Assembly: GCF_028471905.1 (NCBI RefSeq)
Contig: NZ_CP116902.1
Coordinates: 1,152,501-1,216,500 of the forward strand
From: Aneurinibacillus uraniidurans
GTDB lineage: Bacteria > Bacillota > Bacilli > Aneurinibacillales > Aneurinibacillaceae
Direction: 5' to 3'
Length of the DNA: 64,000 nucleotides
The position numbers and the translations under genes were made by a program. Below are positions 17,505 through 26,352 of the stretch, piece after piece. Under the pieces are notes generated by a model. The model was not told the DNA's origin. It ran no database searches and saw only the letters and a list, made by a program, of their open reading frames with translations. Positions within the stretch are counted from its first letter, which is position 1; each line of letters begins with the position of its first letter.

Positions 17505-18077
17505 GTGAACTTATTTGATCGTTTCATCTTAACGTTGTACAGTCTAGCGCTTGTCGTAATCTCGCTGTTCGTGATGGCTGCTGGCCTGAATTTGATTTCT
17601 TCCGTATACATTGAGACAGCTATTACGGAGATGTATACGTCGTCACAGGTGGGCCTGATTTATTTTGCTACGGCAGCCGTGTTCTTTTTGGTTAGTTTGA
17701 GGTTTTTATTTAGCAGTATGCGAGGTGGCAGTGTATCTCGCTCACATACAGCCCCTTCCGTACAGCGCTCTAATGAGTATGGTAATGTGCAGATTACGGT
17801 GGAAACGCTTGAAAGTCTTGCAACCCATGCGGCCCGTCGCATTCGTGGCATACGTGATTTGAAGGCACGTATCGCAGTCCGTGAGAATGGGACCGCTGTC
17901 CATATGAAAGTTACGGTAGATGGCGAGACCCCGATTCCGGATTTGACCCAGCAAATCCAGCAGGCGGTCAAAGAACGTATTGAAACGATTGCCGGTGTAG
18001 AGCTGACTGAAGTAACTGTGCTCGTCTCGGAAGTGGCGCAGCCAGGGTCGGGCTCACGCATCCGTCGGGTAGAGTAA
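17505..18077 (+). CDS. amaP: Alkaline shock response membrane anchor protein AmaP
   Basis: 190 residues with two membrane segments (about 8-30 and 48-70) followed by an Asp23-like cytoplasmic domain. In Staphylococcus, AmaP anchors Asp23 near the membrane. The GTG start follows TAGGAGGG. It lies 23 bases after the Asp23 gene and 3 bases before the DUF2273 gene, which is the usual module. Confidence 0.93.
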   Translation: MNLFDRFILTLYSLALVVISLFVMAAGLNLISSVYIETAITEMYTSSQVGLIYFATAAVFFLVSLRFLFSSMRGGSVSRSHTAPSVQRSNEYGNVQITVETLESLATHAARRIRGIRDLKARIAVRENGTAVHMKVTVDGETPIPDLTQQIQQAVKERIETIAGVELTEVTVLVSEVAQPGSGSRIRRVE

Positions 18078-18080
18078 CAC

Positions 18081-18305
18081 ATGGCTGCATTTTGGCAGTT
18101 GATATTGGAGAACCGGGGCAAAGCGCTGGGGATCGCAGGCGGACTTTTGTTCGGTCTGCTGTTTTTGACCGTCGGTTTTTTCAAGACGATTGCATTCTCT
18201 GTATTTGTCGCCACAGGGTATTATATTGGCCGCAAATTTGACAATGAAGAAGACATTGGTGAAGTGCTGGATCGAATTTTGCCCGGCAAATTTACCAAAC
18301 GGTAA
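18081..18305 (+). CDS. DUF2273 small membrane protein
   Basis: 74 residues with two hydrophobic segments (about 14-32 and 34-50) and the family tail GRKFDNEEDIGEVLDRILPGK. It almost always accompanies Asp23/AmaP genes. Its role is not known. A terminator follows, so the Asp23 module ends here and nusB starts a new unit. Confidence 0.92.
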   Translation: MAAFWQLILENRGKALGIAGGLLFGLLFLTVGFFKTIAFSVFVATGYYIGRKFDNEEDIGEVLDRILPGKFTKR

Positions 18306-18310
18306 GCGTT

Positions 18311-18346
18311 AGCGTCGATCTCTGTCAAAGGGATCGGCGCTTTTTT
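18311..18346 (+). terminator. Terminator of the Asp23 module
   Basis: GCGTCGATC pairs with GATCGGCGC (one G-T pair) and is followed by six T. Confidence 0.85.
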
Positions 18347-18437
18347 CATACGTCTGGCTATTTTACTTAAAACGAAAGTTTGATAAACTGAGGAAATGGC
18401 TAGAGTAGTTAATACGGAAAATTAAAGGTGGTAGCAC

Positions 18438-18872
18438 ATGAACCGACGTCAATCCCGCGAAAAAGCGGTACAAATTTTATTCTCTATGGATATGACCGAT
18501 GCAACTGCACAGGAAGCGCTTGTGAATCTGATGGAAGAAGACGATGAGGACGTAAGCGAGAAAGCAGCTGAAAATATGGAATTCCTGACTGAGCTGGTGG
18601 AAGGTACATCCGCACACCAAACCGAAATCGATAGCAAGATCAGCCAGTATTTACGTGGCTGGACGATTGGACGAATCGCAAATGTAGATCGGGCGATTTT
18701 GCGTCTGGCGGGCTATGAGATGATGTATCGGGAGGATATTCCAGTTCGTGTTACATTGAACGAAGCAGTTGAGCTGGCAAAAGTATTCGGAACGGATGAT
18801 TCGCCGAAATTCATCAACGGCGTGCTTTCTAGCATGTCACGTGATCTGGAGCAGGCGGAGCATAAGGAGTAG
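18438..18872 (+). CDS. nusB: Transcription antitermination factor NusB
   Basis: 144 residues, all-helical NusB fold, opening MNRRQSREKAVQILFSMDM and ending with the conserved NEAVELAKVFGTDDSPKFINGVL. NusB binds boxA RNA with NusE (S10) in rRNA antitermination complexes. It follows the Asp23 module as in B. subtilis. The next gene starts 4 bases after its stop. Confidence 0.97.
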   Translation: MNRRQSREKAVQILFSMDMTDATAQEALVNLMEEDDEDVSEKAAENMEFLTELVEGTSAHQTEIDSKISQYLRGWTIGRIANVDRAILRLAGYEMMYREDIPVRVTLNEAVELAKVFGTDDSPKFINGVLSSMSRDLEQAEHKE

Positions 18873-18876
18873 TCAG

Positions 18877-19845
18877 ATGGACGTTGTTCTCGGTATCGAT
18901 ACGAGCAACTACCGCACGTCGCTTTGCCTGGTAGATCGGCAAGGGCGGATTGTAGCAGAAGAGAAGGAGCTGCTTACAGTCGAAGCGGGGGAACGTGGTC
19001 TCCAGCAGTCGACGGCGCTGTTCCAGCATGTGAAGCGCCTGCCTGAATTAGCTCGCCGCATGGTGGTAGATGGTTCGCGGGTGGTCGCTGTTGCGGTCAG
19101 CCGGACGCCACGCCCGACAGAAGGAAGCTATATGCCAGTCTTTCTTGCCGGAGAAATGGCAGCAGAATTGATGGCGAGCTTCTTTCATGTTCCGCTGTAC
19201 GGCACTTCACATCAGGAGGGGCATATTGCGGCTGGAGAATATACGGCTGATCGCCCGCTTGAGGCAGAGCAATTTCTGGCCGTTCATCTATCAGGTGGCA
19301 CAAGTGAGCTGCTGACCTGTACACGTACAGAGTCGGGCTACGCGATTGAACTGCTTGGTGGCACGAATGATCTGCATGCTGGGCAGCTGATTGATCGTGT
19401 TGGTGTAGCACTTGGTCTTCCATTTCCAGCTGGCCCTTATTTGGAGAAGCTGGCCCAGCAGGCGGATGAGCTGGACGAAGCGTTTACTGTTCCGTCTTCT
19501 GTTAAAGCATACGACTTTAGCTTTTCTGGTCCAGAATCTGCTTTGCTGCGGGCGATTGAGCAGGGAGTGGCGGCACCGCTTGTCGCACGTGCGGCAGAAG
19601 TGTGTATTGCAGCTACATTGGAGAAAGTGCTTCGTCGTGCGGTAGAGCATGGTTGTGCAAAAGATATTATGATCGTTGGCGGTGTGTCTGCGAATACATA
19701 CATCCGTGAGCGTCTGCGCCGCAGACTTGAACATCCGGCTGTCAAAGCCCGTCTTTATTTTGCTAATCCAGCGTATGCGGGAGATAATGCATTTGGCGTA
19801 GCACGTATCGGGTTGATGCAGTATGAAAAGACGAACAATAATTGA
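18877..19845 (+). CDS. Kae1/TsaD-like paralogue (O-sialoglycoprotein endopeptidase family)
   Basis: 322 residues of the ASKHA/Kae1 fold, opening VLGIDTSNYRTSLCLVD. The iron-ligand pattern H112-x3-H116 (SHQEGH) is kept, as are a phosphate loop (LSGGTSELL), LIDRVGVALGLPFPAGP, FSFSGPESAL and a late GDNA. The sequence is nonetheless divergent from true TsaD, which makes the t6A modification at tRNA position 37. I read it as a paralogue, with function unknown. The ATG at 18877 follows ATAAGGAG and gives the correct ASKHA start. Confidence 0.88.
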   Translation: MDVVLGIDTSNYRTSLCLVDRQGRIVAEEKELLTVEAGERGLQQSTALFQHVKRLPELARRMVVDGSRVVAVAVSRTPRPTEGSYMPVFLAGEMAAELMASFFHVPLYGTSHQEGHIAAGEYTADRPLEAEQFLAVHLSGGTSELLTCTRTESGYAIELLGGTNDLHAGQLIDRVGVALGLPFPAGPYLEKLAQQADELDEAFTVPSSVKAYDFSFSGPESALLRAIEQGVAAPLVARAAEVCIAATLEKVLRRAVEHGCAKDIMIVGGVSANTYIRERLRRRLEHPAVKARLYFANPAYAGDNAFGVARIGLMQYEKTNNN

Positions 19846-19883
19846 TAAATAACTAAATATCTTTCGTAGATTACCTTTGCAAT

Positions 19884-19940
19884 CTCCTGTCCGATTCGCT
19901 ACACTGATACTGAGAGTATCAACTATTAATCGGGCAGGAG
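19884..19940 (+). promoter_or_regulatory. Inverted repeat involving the folD ribosome site
   Basis: CTCCTGTCCGATT (19884-19896) is complementary to AATCGGGCAGGAG (19928-19940) with one G-T pair, and GATAC/GTATC nests inside. The right arm contains the AGGAG of folD. A weak promoter (TTGCAA-17-TACACT) falls inside, so only transcripts starting upstream would carry both arms. Confidence 0.5.
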
Positions 19941-19948
19941 GTTTTTAT

Positions 19949-20806
19949 ATGTCAGCACATGTTATTGTAGGAACGGAAGTAGCAGCGGATATTCGTGCAG
20001 CATTAAAAGCAGAGGTAGCGCAGTTAAAAGAACAGGGTATTCATCCGGGGCTTGCTGTAATTCTTGTCGGGGAAGATCCGGCTTCACACTCGTATGTAAA
20101 AGGAAAAGAAAAAGGCTGTGAGGAAGTTGGCATTTATTCCGAAGTCGTGCGCCGTGACGCTTCGATTACAGAAGAAGAACTGTTGAGCCTGGTGCGTGGA
20201 TTTAATGAGAACCCGAACATTCATGGTATTCTGGTTCAACTCCCGCTGCCAAAACATATTTCTGAAAAGGCAGTCATTGATACAATCAGTCCGGCTAAAG
20301 ATGTGGATGGCTTTACTCCGATTAATGTCGGCAATATGATGATTGGAGACGAATGCTTCCTTCCATGCACGCCGCATGGTGTTATTGAACTGATTAAGCG
20401 TTCTGGTCAGGAAATTTCCGGTAAGCATGCTGTTGTCGTAGGTCGAAGCAATATTGTAGGAAAACCAGTTTCTATGTTATTATTGCAAGAAAATGCGACG
20501 GTTACGATTGCACACTCACGCACGAAAGATCTTGCTTCCATCACGAAGCAGGCAGACATTCTCGTCGTGGCTGTTGGACGAGCTGGCATGATTGGACCTG
20601 AGCATGTACGGGACGGTGCTATCGTAATTGATGTCGGCGTAAACCGTAATGACGCAGGCAAGCTGGTTGGCGATGTGAAATTCGACGAAGTGAAAGAAAT
20701 TGCTAGCTACATTACGCCAGTGCCGCGCGGCGTTGGACCGATGACGATTACGATGCTGTTGAAAAATACAGTAGAGTCAGCGAAGCGTCATGCGGGACAG
20801 AAATAA
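19949..20806 (+). CDS. folD: Bifunctional methylenetetrahydrofolate dehydrogenase/cyclohydrolase FolD
   Basis: 285 residues. It shows the substrate and catalytic Lys region SHSYVKGKEKGCEEVG, the ILVQLPLPKHI and PAKDVDGF motifs, and the Rossmann GRSNIVGKP. FolD interconverts 5,10-methylene-THF and 10-formyl-THF for purine and formyl-Met synthesis. The ATG at 19949 follows GGAGG; the longer frame runs through the inverted repeat and is not credible. Confidence 0.97.
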   Translation: MSAHVIVGTEVAADIRAALKAEVAQLKEQGIHPGLAVILVGEDPASHSYVKGKEKGCEEVGIYSEVVRRDASITEEELLSLVRGFNENPNIHGILVQLPLPKHISEKAVIDTISPAKDVDGFTPINVGNMMIGDECFLPCTPHGVIELIKRSGQEISGKHAVVVGRSNIVGKPVSMLLLQENATVTIAHSRTKDLASITKQADILVVAVGRAGMIGPEHVRDGAIVIDVGVNRNDAGKLVGDVKFDEVKEIASYITPVPRGVGPMTITMLLKNTVESAKRHAGQK

Positions 20807-20832
20807 AAGCAGGTAGAAGAGGAGACGGACAG

Positions 20833-22197
20833 GTGAACGAGAGCCGGGAGATTTTTTCAGTCAAGCAGCTTACACGCTATATTAAAGACCGGATTGAATT
20901 CGATGATGTATTGCAGAATGTTTGGGTGCAGGGTGAACTGTCTAACTTTGTGCACCATTCGCGCGGGCATATGTATTTCACGGTCAAAGATGAAGAAAGC
21001 AAAATCAAGGGCGTGATGTTTGCCGGACATAACCGGTATCTCAAATTCCTTCCGAAAAACGGAACCCGGGTGCTACTCCGCGGTTCCGTCTCTGTGTATG
21101 AACGGGACGGACAGTATCAGCTGTATGTGAAAGAAATGCAGCCAGACGGGATCGGCAGTTTGTACCTGGCATATGAGCAGCTTAAAGAGCGGCTTATGAA
21201 AGAAGGATTGTTTGATTCCGTGCATAAACGTCCGCTTCCCGCTTATCCGCACACAGTCGGAGTGATCACCTCTCCGACCGGTGCGGCAGTACGTGATATT
21301 ATCACGACGATTCAGCGCAGGTATCCGCTTGCCCGCGTGCTGTTATTTCCGGTGGCTGTCCAGGGGGAGCGGGCAGTGCCATCGATTTGTCAGGCTATAG
21401 AGGAAATGAACGCACGCGGGGATGCAGATGTGTTAATTGTCGGTCGCGGTGGCGGCTCGATTGAAGAATTGTGGGCGTTTAATGAGGAAGCAGTAGCGCG
21501 TAGTATTTATCGCTCGCGCATCCCGATTATTTCTGCTGTTGGACATGAAACGGATGTAACGATTGCAGACTTTGTAGCGGATGTGCGGGCTGCCACACCG
21601 ACAGCGGCGGCTGAACTGGCAGTCCCTCATATCGAGGAGCTGCGCGAGCGAGTGATGGGGCTGACCGGGCGATTAGGGAGTGCGCTGCGTGGGGAAGTGC
21701 GGCAGATGCGCGTCCGGCTTGAAAAAGTACAGCGTTCATACGTGTTGCGTCAGCCGGCCCGCCAGCTCATACAGCATGAGCAGCGGCTTGATCGGCTATG
21801 TGAACGGCTTACGAATGCGATGGTTCGCACAGCAGAACGCCGAAGAGCCAAGCTTGATCGCGTGCAGGAGCGACTTGCGGCATACAGTCCTGCTGTTGCT
21901 GTGCGTCGAAATCAGGATGGGGTGGCGATGCTATCCGCCCGCCTTGTTCGGGCGATGCAGACCTGCTTACATACAAGAGAGCAGCAGCTTGACCGTAGTC
22001 TTGCCAAACTTGATGCGCTCAGTCCGCTTAAAGTTATGCGGCGCGGCTATTCGCTTGTTTTCCGAGAGGACGAGAAAGATGCGAAGCTGGTGACAACGGT
22101 TGATGGCGTACAGACAGGCGATGCGCTGACGGTTCGGCTTGCAGATGGGTCGTTATCGTGTCGCGTAGAAGGAACGGAAAAGAGGGAGAACACATGA
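20833..22197 (+). CDS. xseA: Exodeoxyribonuclease VII large subunit
   Basis: 454 residues with an N-terminal OB fold (about 1-110), the catalytic core with the GRGGGSIEELWAFNEE motif, and a long charged coiled-coil region (about 265-400) that binds small subunits. Exo VII degrades single-stranded DNA from both ends. GTG start behind GAGGAGAC. Its stop overlaps the xseB start. Confidence 0.96.
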   Translation: MNESREIFSVKQLTRYIKDRIEFDDVLQNVWVQGELSNFVHHSRGHMYFTVKDEESKIKGVMFAGHNRYLKFLPKNGTRVLLRGSVSVYERDGQYQLYVKEMQPDGIGSLYLAYEQLKERLMKEGLFDSVHKRPLPAYPHTVGVITSPTGAAVRDIITTIQRRYPLARVLLFPVAVQGERAVPSICQAIEEMNARGDADVLIVGRGGGSIEELWAFNEEAVARSIYRSRIPIISAVGHETDVTIADFVADVRAATPTAAAELAVPHIEELRERVMGLTGRLGSALRGEVRQMRVRLEKVQRSYVLRQPARQLIQHEQRLDRLCERLTNAMVRTAERRRAKLDRVQERLAAYSPAVAVRRNQDGVAMLSARLVRAMQTCLHTREQQLDRSLAKLDALSPLKVMRRGYSLVFREDEKDAKLVTTVDGVQTGDALTVRLADGSLSCRVEGTEKRENT

Positions 22198-22442
22198 GCA
22201 AACGGAAGCAGGCGGAAGTGCCTTTTGAAGAAGCGATGCAAAAACTAGAAGAAGTTGTGGGACAGCTCGAAGCGGGAGATGTACCGCTTGAGACAGCGAT
22301 TGCCTTGTTCCAGGAAGGAATGGATCTCTCGAAGCTGTGCAGTCGGAAACTATCCGATGTTGAACAAAAAATCGAGATGCTGCTTGAGCAGGAAGGCGAA
22401 ACGACTGTCGTTCCGTTCGTACTGGAGGGGGAAGACAAGTGA
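22194..22442 (+). CDS. xseB: Exodeoxyribonuclease VII small subunit
   Basis: 82 residues, a short helical hairpin protein with the family core FEEAMQKLEEVVGQLEAGDVPLETAIALF. The ATG at 22194 overlaps the xseA stop and follows AGAGGGAG. The XseB subunits coat the XseA coiled coil. Its stop overlaps the GTG of ispA by four bases. Confidence 0.96.
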   Translation: MSKRKQAEVPFEEAMQKLEEVVGQLEAGDVPLETAIALFQEGMDLSKLCSRKLSDVEQKIEMLLEQEGETTVVPFVLEGEDK

Positions 22443-23335
22443 GTGCAGCCGATTTTGAATTATACATGCAAGAACGTGCTGAACTCGTAGGAGCTCGGCT
22501 TATCGAAGAGATTACGAATGATGCCATTCCGGCTACGCTGCAAGAGTCGATGCTGTATTCACTGGCTGCAGGTGGCAAGCGACTGCGTCCCATTCTTTTA
22601 TTAGCGGTGCTAGAAGCATTCGGCAAATCGCAGGCGTTAGGAATGCCTGCTGCCTGCGCGATCGAGATGATTCATACGTATTCGCTTATTCATGATGATT
22701 TACCAGGGATGGATAATGATGATTTGCGCCGGGGACGTCCGACGAATCATAAAGTGTACGGGGAAGCGACAGCCATTCTTGCAGGTGATGCACTGCTTAC
22801 GCATGCGTTTGAAACCGTGTGCCGAACAATGGAAGTAGGCGTGTCGGCTGCGTGTGTTGTCCAAATTATACAGGAATTATCTGTATTTGCAGGTGCGAGA
22901 GGCATGGTTGGCGGTCAATGCGCCGATATGGAAGGAGAAAATCGGTCGCTAGCACTAGAGGAGCTTCAGTACATTCATCGTCATAAAACTGGCGATCTCC
23001 TCGTGTTCTGTGTACGAGCGGGTGCTTTGCTTGGAGGAGCTTCTAGCGAGCAACTTGCTGCGCTAACAACATATGCGGAGCGAATTGGCCTGGCGTTTCA
23101 AATTCAGGATGATATTCTGGATGTGGTGGGGGATGAGGCGAAGATTGGCAAGCCGGTCGGAAGCGATGAGGAACGACACAAGTCTACGTATCCGGGTCTG
23201 CTCGGTCTTGATGAGTCTCGCCGCCTACTTGCGGGTGCGATTGCAGAAGCCCATGAAGCACTTGCGGCAGCCGAACTGCCGAATGATACAATGCTGCGTG
23301 CCCTTGCTGATTTCATTATGAATCGAGATCATTAA
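22439..23335 (+). CDS. ispA: Farnesyl diphosphate synthase (polyprenyl synthase)
   Basis: 298 residues of the trans-prenyltransferase family. The first Asp-rich motif is DDLPGMDND and the second is QDDILD. It joins isopentenyl and allylic diphosphates to make farnesyl diphosphate for isoprenoid carriers and quinones. GTG start coupled to xseB by overlap. dxs, the first enzyme of the MEP route supplying its substrate, is the next gene but has its own promoter region behind a terminator. Confidence 0.95.
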   Translation: MSAADFELYMQERAELVGARLIEEITNDAIPATLQESMLYSLAAGGKRLRPILLLAVLEAFGKSQALGMPAACAIEMIHTYSLIHDDLPGMDNDDLRRGRPTNHKVYGEATAILAGDALLTHAFETVCRTMEVGVSAACVVQIIQELSVFAGARGMVGGQCADMEGENRSLALEELQYIHRHKTGDLLVFCVRAGALLGGASSEQLAALTTYAERIGLAFQIQDDILDVVGDEAKIGKPVGSDEERHKSTYPGLLGLDESRRLLAGAIAEAHEALAAAELPNDTMLRALADFIMNRDH

Positions 23336-23338
23336 AAA

Positions 23339-23366
23339 AAGCCGCAACTTTATGTTGCGGCTTCTC
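23339..23366 (+). terminator. Terminator after ispA
   Basis: GCCGCAAC pairs with GTTGCGGC and is followed by TTCT. The A-run on the left could also support leftward termination. Confidence 0.78.
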
Positions 23367-23454
23367 GTATTGGTGTTTATAACAGGTTTATGATACTATG
23401 TTTTTGATTTGAAAATGAAATTACAGACGAACGTGGGAAAGTGAGGAGTTTCAC

Positions 23455-25335
23455 TTGTTAGCAACTATCAACTCCCCTCAAGATGTAAAAAAACTTTCAC
23501 TTCCTCAGCTTTCTAAGCTGGCAGGGGAGATTCGTGAATTTTTGATAAAAAATTTATCGGCAACCGGTGGGCATCTTGCACCGAACCTTGGGGTTGTCGA
23601 ATTGACGCTCGCCCTGCATTATGTGTATAACAGTCCACAGGACAAGCTGATCTGGGATGTCGGACATCAGGCATACGTACATAAAATGCTGACCGGTCGT
23701 ACAGGCCAGTTCGATACGCTGCGCCAGTACAAAGGCTTATGTGGGTATCCGAAGCGGAACGAAAGTGAGCATGACGTATGGGAGACGGGGCATAGCAGTA
23801 CATCGCTATCAGCGGCTATGGGGATGGCCATTGCCCGTGACCTTAAGCAAGAAAAGAGTCATGTTGTGGCAATCATCGGAGACGGGGCACTAACCGGCGG
23901 AATGGCATTCGAAGCGATGAATCATATGGGACATGATGGCCGGAATGTGACAGTCATCCTTAATGACAATGAGATGTCCATCGCGCCTAACGTAGGAGCG
24001 ATGCATAATTATCTGAGCAAGATCCGCACGAATGACGGTTACAGACGTGCCAAAGAAGAAGTTGAATATTTGCTTAAGCGCATTCCGGCAGTGGGTGGCA
24101 CAATGGCCAAAATTGCTGAGCGTTTAAAAGATGGCTTAAAGTACTTGCTTGTCTCTGGCATATTATTCGAAGAACTTGGCTTTACGTATCTTGGTCCAGT
24201 CGATGGCCATGATTTCAAGGCATTAATGGAGGCTATGAATCAGGCTAAGCAGACAAGAGGCCCGGTGCTTGTTCATGTCATTACGAAAAAAGGTAAAGGG
24301 TATACGCCGGCCGAGGATGATTCGGATACGTTCCACGGTGTGGGCATGTACAAAATTGAAAGTGGCGAAACGCTTAAGTCTGAAGGGCCACCAAGCTATA
24401 CAAGTGTATTTGGAAATACCATTACGAAGCTGGCGGCAGACGATAAGCGAATTGTGGCGATTACGGCTGCCATGCCAGGTGGAACCGGACTTAAGAAGTT
24501 CGCGCAGACATTCCCTGATCGTTTCTTCGATGTAGGGATTGCCGAGCAGCATGCGACTACGCTTGCCGCAGGCATTGCCACACAGGGGTTGAAGCCGGTG
24601 TTTGCGGTGTACTCTACGTTCCTGCAGCGTGGCTACGACCAGTTGGTGCATGATGTGTGCCGCCAGAATTTGAATGTTGTATTTGCGATCGACCGAGCTG
24701 GATTAGTCGGCGCAGATGGCGAGACACATCAAGGTGTGTTTGATATTGCGTACATGCGCAGTATACCGAACATGACGATTATGATGCCAAAAGACGAAAA
24801 TGAATTGCAGCACATGCTCTACACGGCAGCCTGTTACGATGGTCCGGTGGCGGTTCGTTATCCACGGGGCAATGGAGTGGGTGTGCCGCTTGATAATGTA
24901 TACGAACGACTGCCGATCGGGAAGGCGGAGGTGCTGCGCGAAGGCAAGGGTGTAGCGATACTCGCATTTGGGAACATGGTGCCGCTCGCTGAAAAAGCGG
25001 CGGACATGTTAGAAGCAGAAGGGCACAAACCGATGCTTGTGAATGCACGTTTTGCCAAGCCGCTTGATGAAGAGCTGTTGCTCAAGTTAGCAAAAGATGG
25101 CTACCATGTTATCACAGTCGAAGAAGGTGTTGTGCAGGGAGGCTTCGGCAGTGCGGTTCTTGAATGGTATGCACAGCACGGCTATCATGATGCAGTCGTT
25201 GAACTAATGGGGATTCCTGATTTCTATGTAGAACATGGCAGTGTAAATGAACAGCGACAGGAAGTTGGCCTGACAGCGGAAGACATTGCTCAAAAAGCAC
25301 GTACGCTCTGGCCAGCAGGGAGGAAACAGGCATAA
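23455..25335 (+). CDS. dxs: 1-deoxy-D-xylulose-5-phosphate synthase
   Basis: 626 residues, thiamine-diphosphate enzyme of the MEP isoprenoid pathway that condenses pyruvate and glyceraldehyde 3-phosphate. The ThDP motif GDGALTGG...N is seen around residues 143-175, and IAEQHA holds the catalytic Glu. TTG start behind GTGAGGAG. It lies 4 bases before tlyA, so the two are coupled. Confidence 0.97.
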   Translation: MLATINSPQDVKKLSLPQLSKLAGEIREFLIKNLSATGGHLAPNLGVVELTLALHYVYNSPQDKLIWDVGHQAYVHKMLTGRTGQFDTLRQYKGLCGYPKRNESEHDVWETGHSSTSLSAAMGMAIARDLKQEKSHVVAIIGDGALTGGMAFEAMNHMGHDGRNVTVILNDNEMSIAPNVGAMHNYLSKIRTNDGYRRAKEEVEYLLKRIPAVGGTMAKIAERLKDGLKYLLVSGILFEELGFTYLGPVDGHDFKALMEAMNQAKQTRGPVLVHVITKKGKGYTPAEDDSDTFHGVGMYKIESGETLKSEGPPSYTSVFGNTITKLAADDKRIVAITAAMPGGTGLKKFAQTFPDRFFDVGIAEQHATTLAAGIATQGLKPVFAVYSTFLQRGYDQLVHDVCRQNLNVVFAIDRAGLVGADGETHQGVFDIAYMRSIPNMTIMMPKDENELQHMLYTAACYDGPVAVRYPRGNGVGVPLDNVYERLPIGKAEVLREGKGVAILAFGNMVPLAEKAADMLEAEGHKPMLVNARFAKPLDEELLLKLAKDGYHVITVEEGVVQGGFGSAVLEWYAQHGYHDAVVELMGIPDFYVEHGSVNEQRQEVGLTAEDIAQKARTLWPAGRKQA

Positions 25336-25338
25336 CGA

Positions 25339-26157
25339 ATGAGTAAAAAAGAACGAATTGATGTCCGGCTGGTGCAAGAAGGGTTCTTCCCAAGTCGGGA
25401 AAAAGCACGGGCAGCGATTATGGCTGGTCTCGTCTACGTAGGAACAGAACGATACGATAAACCCGGTACGAAAGTAGAAACGGATAAAGAGCTAAAAGTA
25501 AAAGGCCAGGTTCATCCGTACGTCAGTCGTGGTGGTCTGAAGCTGGAGAAAGCGATCCGTACATTTGGCATTGACCTGACGGATGCAGTTGTCATGGATA
25601 TTGGGGCTTCCACAGGTGGCTTTACAGACTGTGCGCTGCAGCATGGTGCACGGCTTGTGTATGCCATTGATGTCGGCTATGGCCAGCTTGACTGGTCGCT
25701 GCGCCAGGATGAACGGGTTGTTGTGATGGAGCGAACGAACTTCCGTCATTTGAAGGCAGACGAATGGGATGGAGAAAAAATTGGATTTGCTACAATTGAT
25801 GTTTCCTTTATCTCCCTTCGCCTGATCTTACCGGTATTGAAAGATTTTCTTGATACTGGCGCCCGTGTGCTTGCACTTGTAAAACCGCAGTTTGAAGCAG
25901 GGCGTGAGCAAGTCGGTAAGCACGGCATTGTTCGGGAGCCGCGTGTGCATGAAGAGGTGCTGCGGACGATGATGCGCTTTAGCGAGGAATTAGGTTTCCG
26001 TGTCCGTGGATTGTCGTTTTCTCCGATTACAGGCGGGGAAGGAAATATCGAATTCTTGCTTGACTTAGAGTGGATCAACGAGCCAAAATCGGGTGCAGCA
26101 GATGAACATGAAGCAGATATTGTACGTACTGTACAGGAAGCACATGTAACATTTTAG
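25339..26157 (+). CDS. TlyA family rRNA 2'-O-methyltransferase (YqxC-like)
   Basis: 272 residues with an N-terminal S4 RNA-binding domain (about 5-65, RIDVRLVQEGFFPSREKARAAI) and an FtsJ-type methyltransferase with the SAM loop DIGASTGGFTDCALQ. TlyA in mycobacteria methylates 16S and 23S rRNA; the role in Bacillales is inferred. Same order as B. subtilis (dxs, yqxC). Confidence 0.95.
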   Translation: MSKKERIDVRLVQEGFFPSREKARAAIMAGLVYVGTERYDKPGTKVETDKELKVKGQVHPYVSRGGLKLEKAIRTFGIDLTDAVVMDIGASTGGFTDCALQHGARLVYAIDVGYGQLDWSLRQDERVVVMERTNFRHLKADEWDGEKIGFATIDVSFISLRLILPVLKDFLDTGARVLALVKPQFEAGREQVGKHGIVREPRVHEEVLRTMMRFSEELGFRVRGLSFSPITGGEGNIEFLLDLEWINEPKSGAADEHEADIVRTVQEAHVTF

Positions 26158-26159
26158 CG

Positions 26160-26262
26160 GAGAGAAGAAAGATGAGGGGGAGAACACATAAGAGCGATGT
26201 AAGGATAGACAAGGCGCTGCCTGTTCTACCGTAAAATCGTTCTTTTGTCTTCTCTCTTTTTT
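26160..26262 (+). ncRNA. Candidate structured RNA ending in a T-tract (tlyA-nadK intergenic)
   Basis: Nested perfect helices: GAGAGAAGA (26160-26168) with TCTTCTCTC (26248-26256), AGAACA (26181-26186) with TGTTCT (26222-26227), and AGCG (26193-26196) with CGCT (26215-26218). Six T follow at once. This could be a small RNA, a 3' processed RNA of the dxs-tlyA unit, or simply an elaborate terminator. I do not recognise a known RNA family. Confidence 0.45.
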
Positions 26263-26352
26263 CTGCATTTTTATGCAGTCGCAGGGGAAAGAAGATATAA
26301 TGGAGAATAAGAAAGTTGTGCAACTCACCCTGGGGATATTGAGGTGTTGGTA

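Noticed and set aside
19846-19948. THF riboswitch before folD
   Set aside because: I could not find the conserved core of the known class; only a simple inverted repeat is clear.
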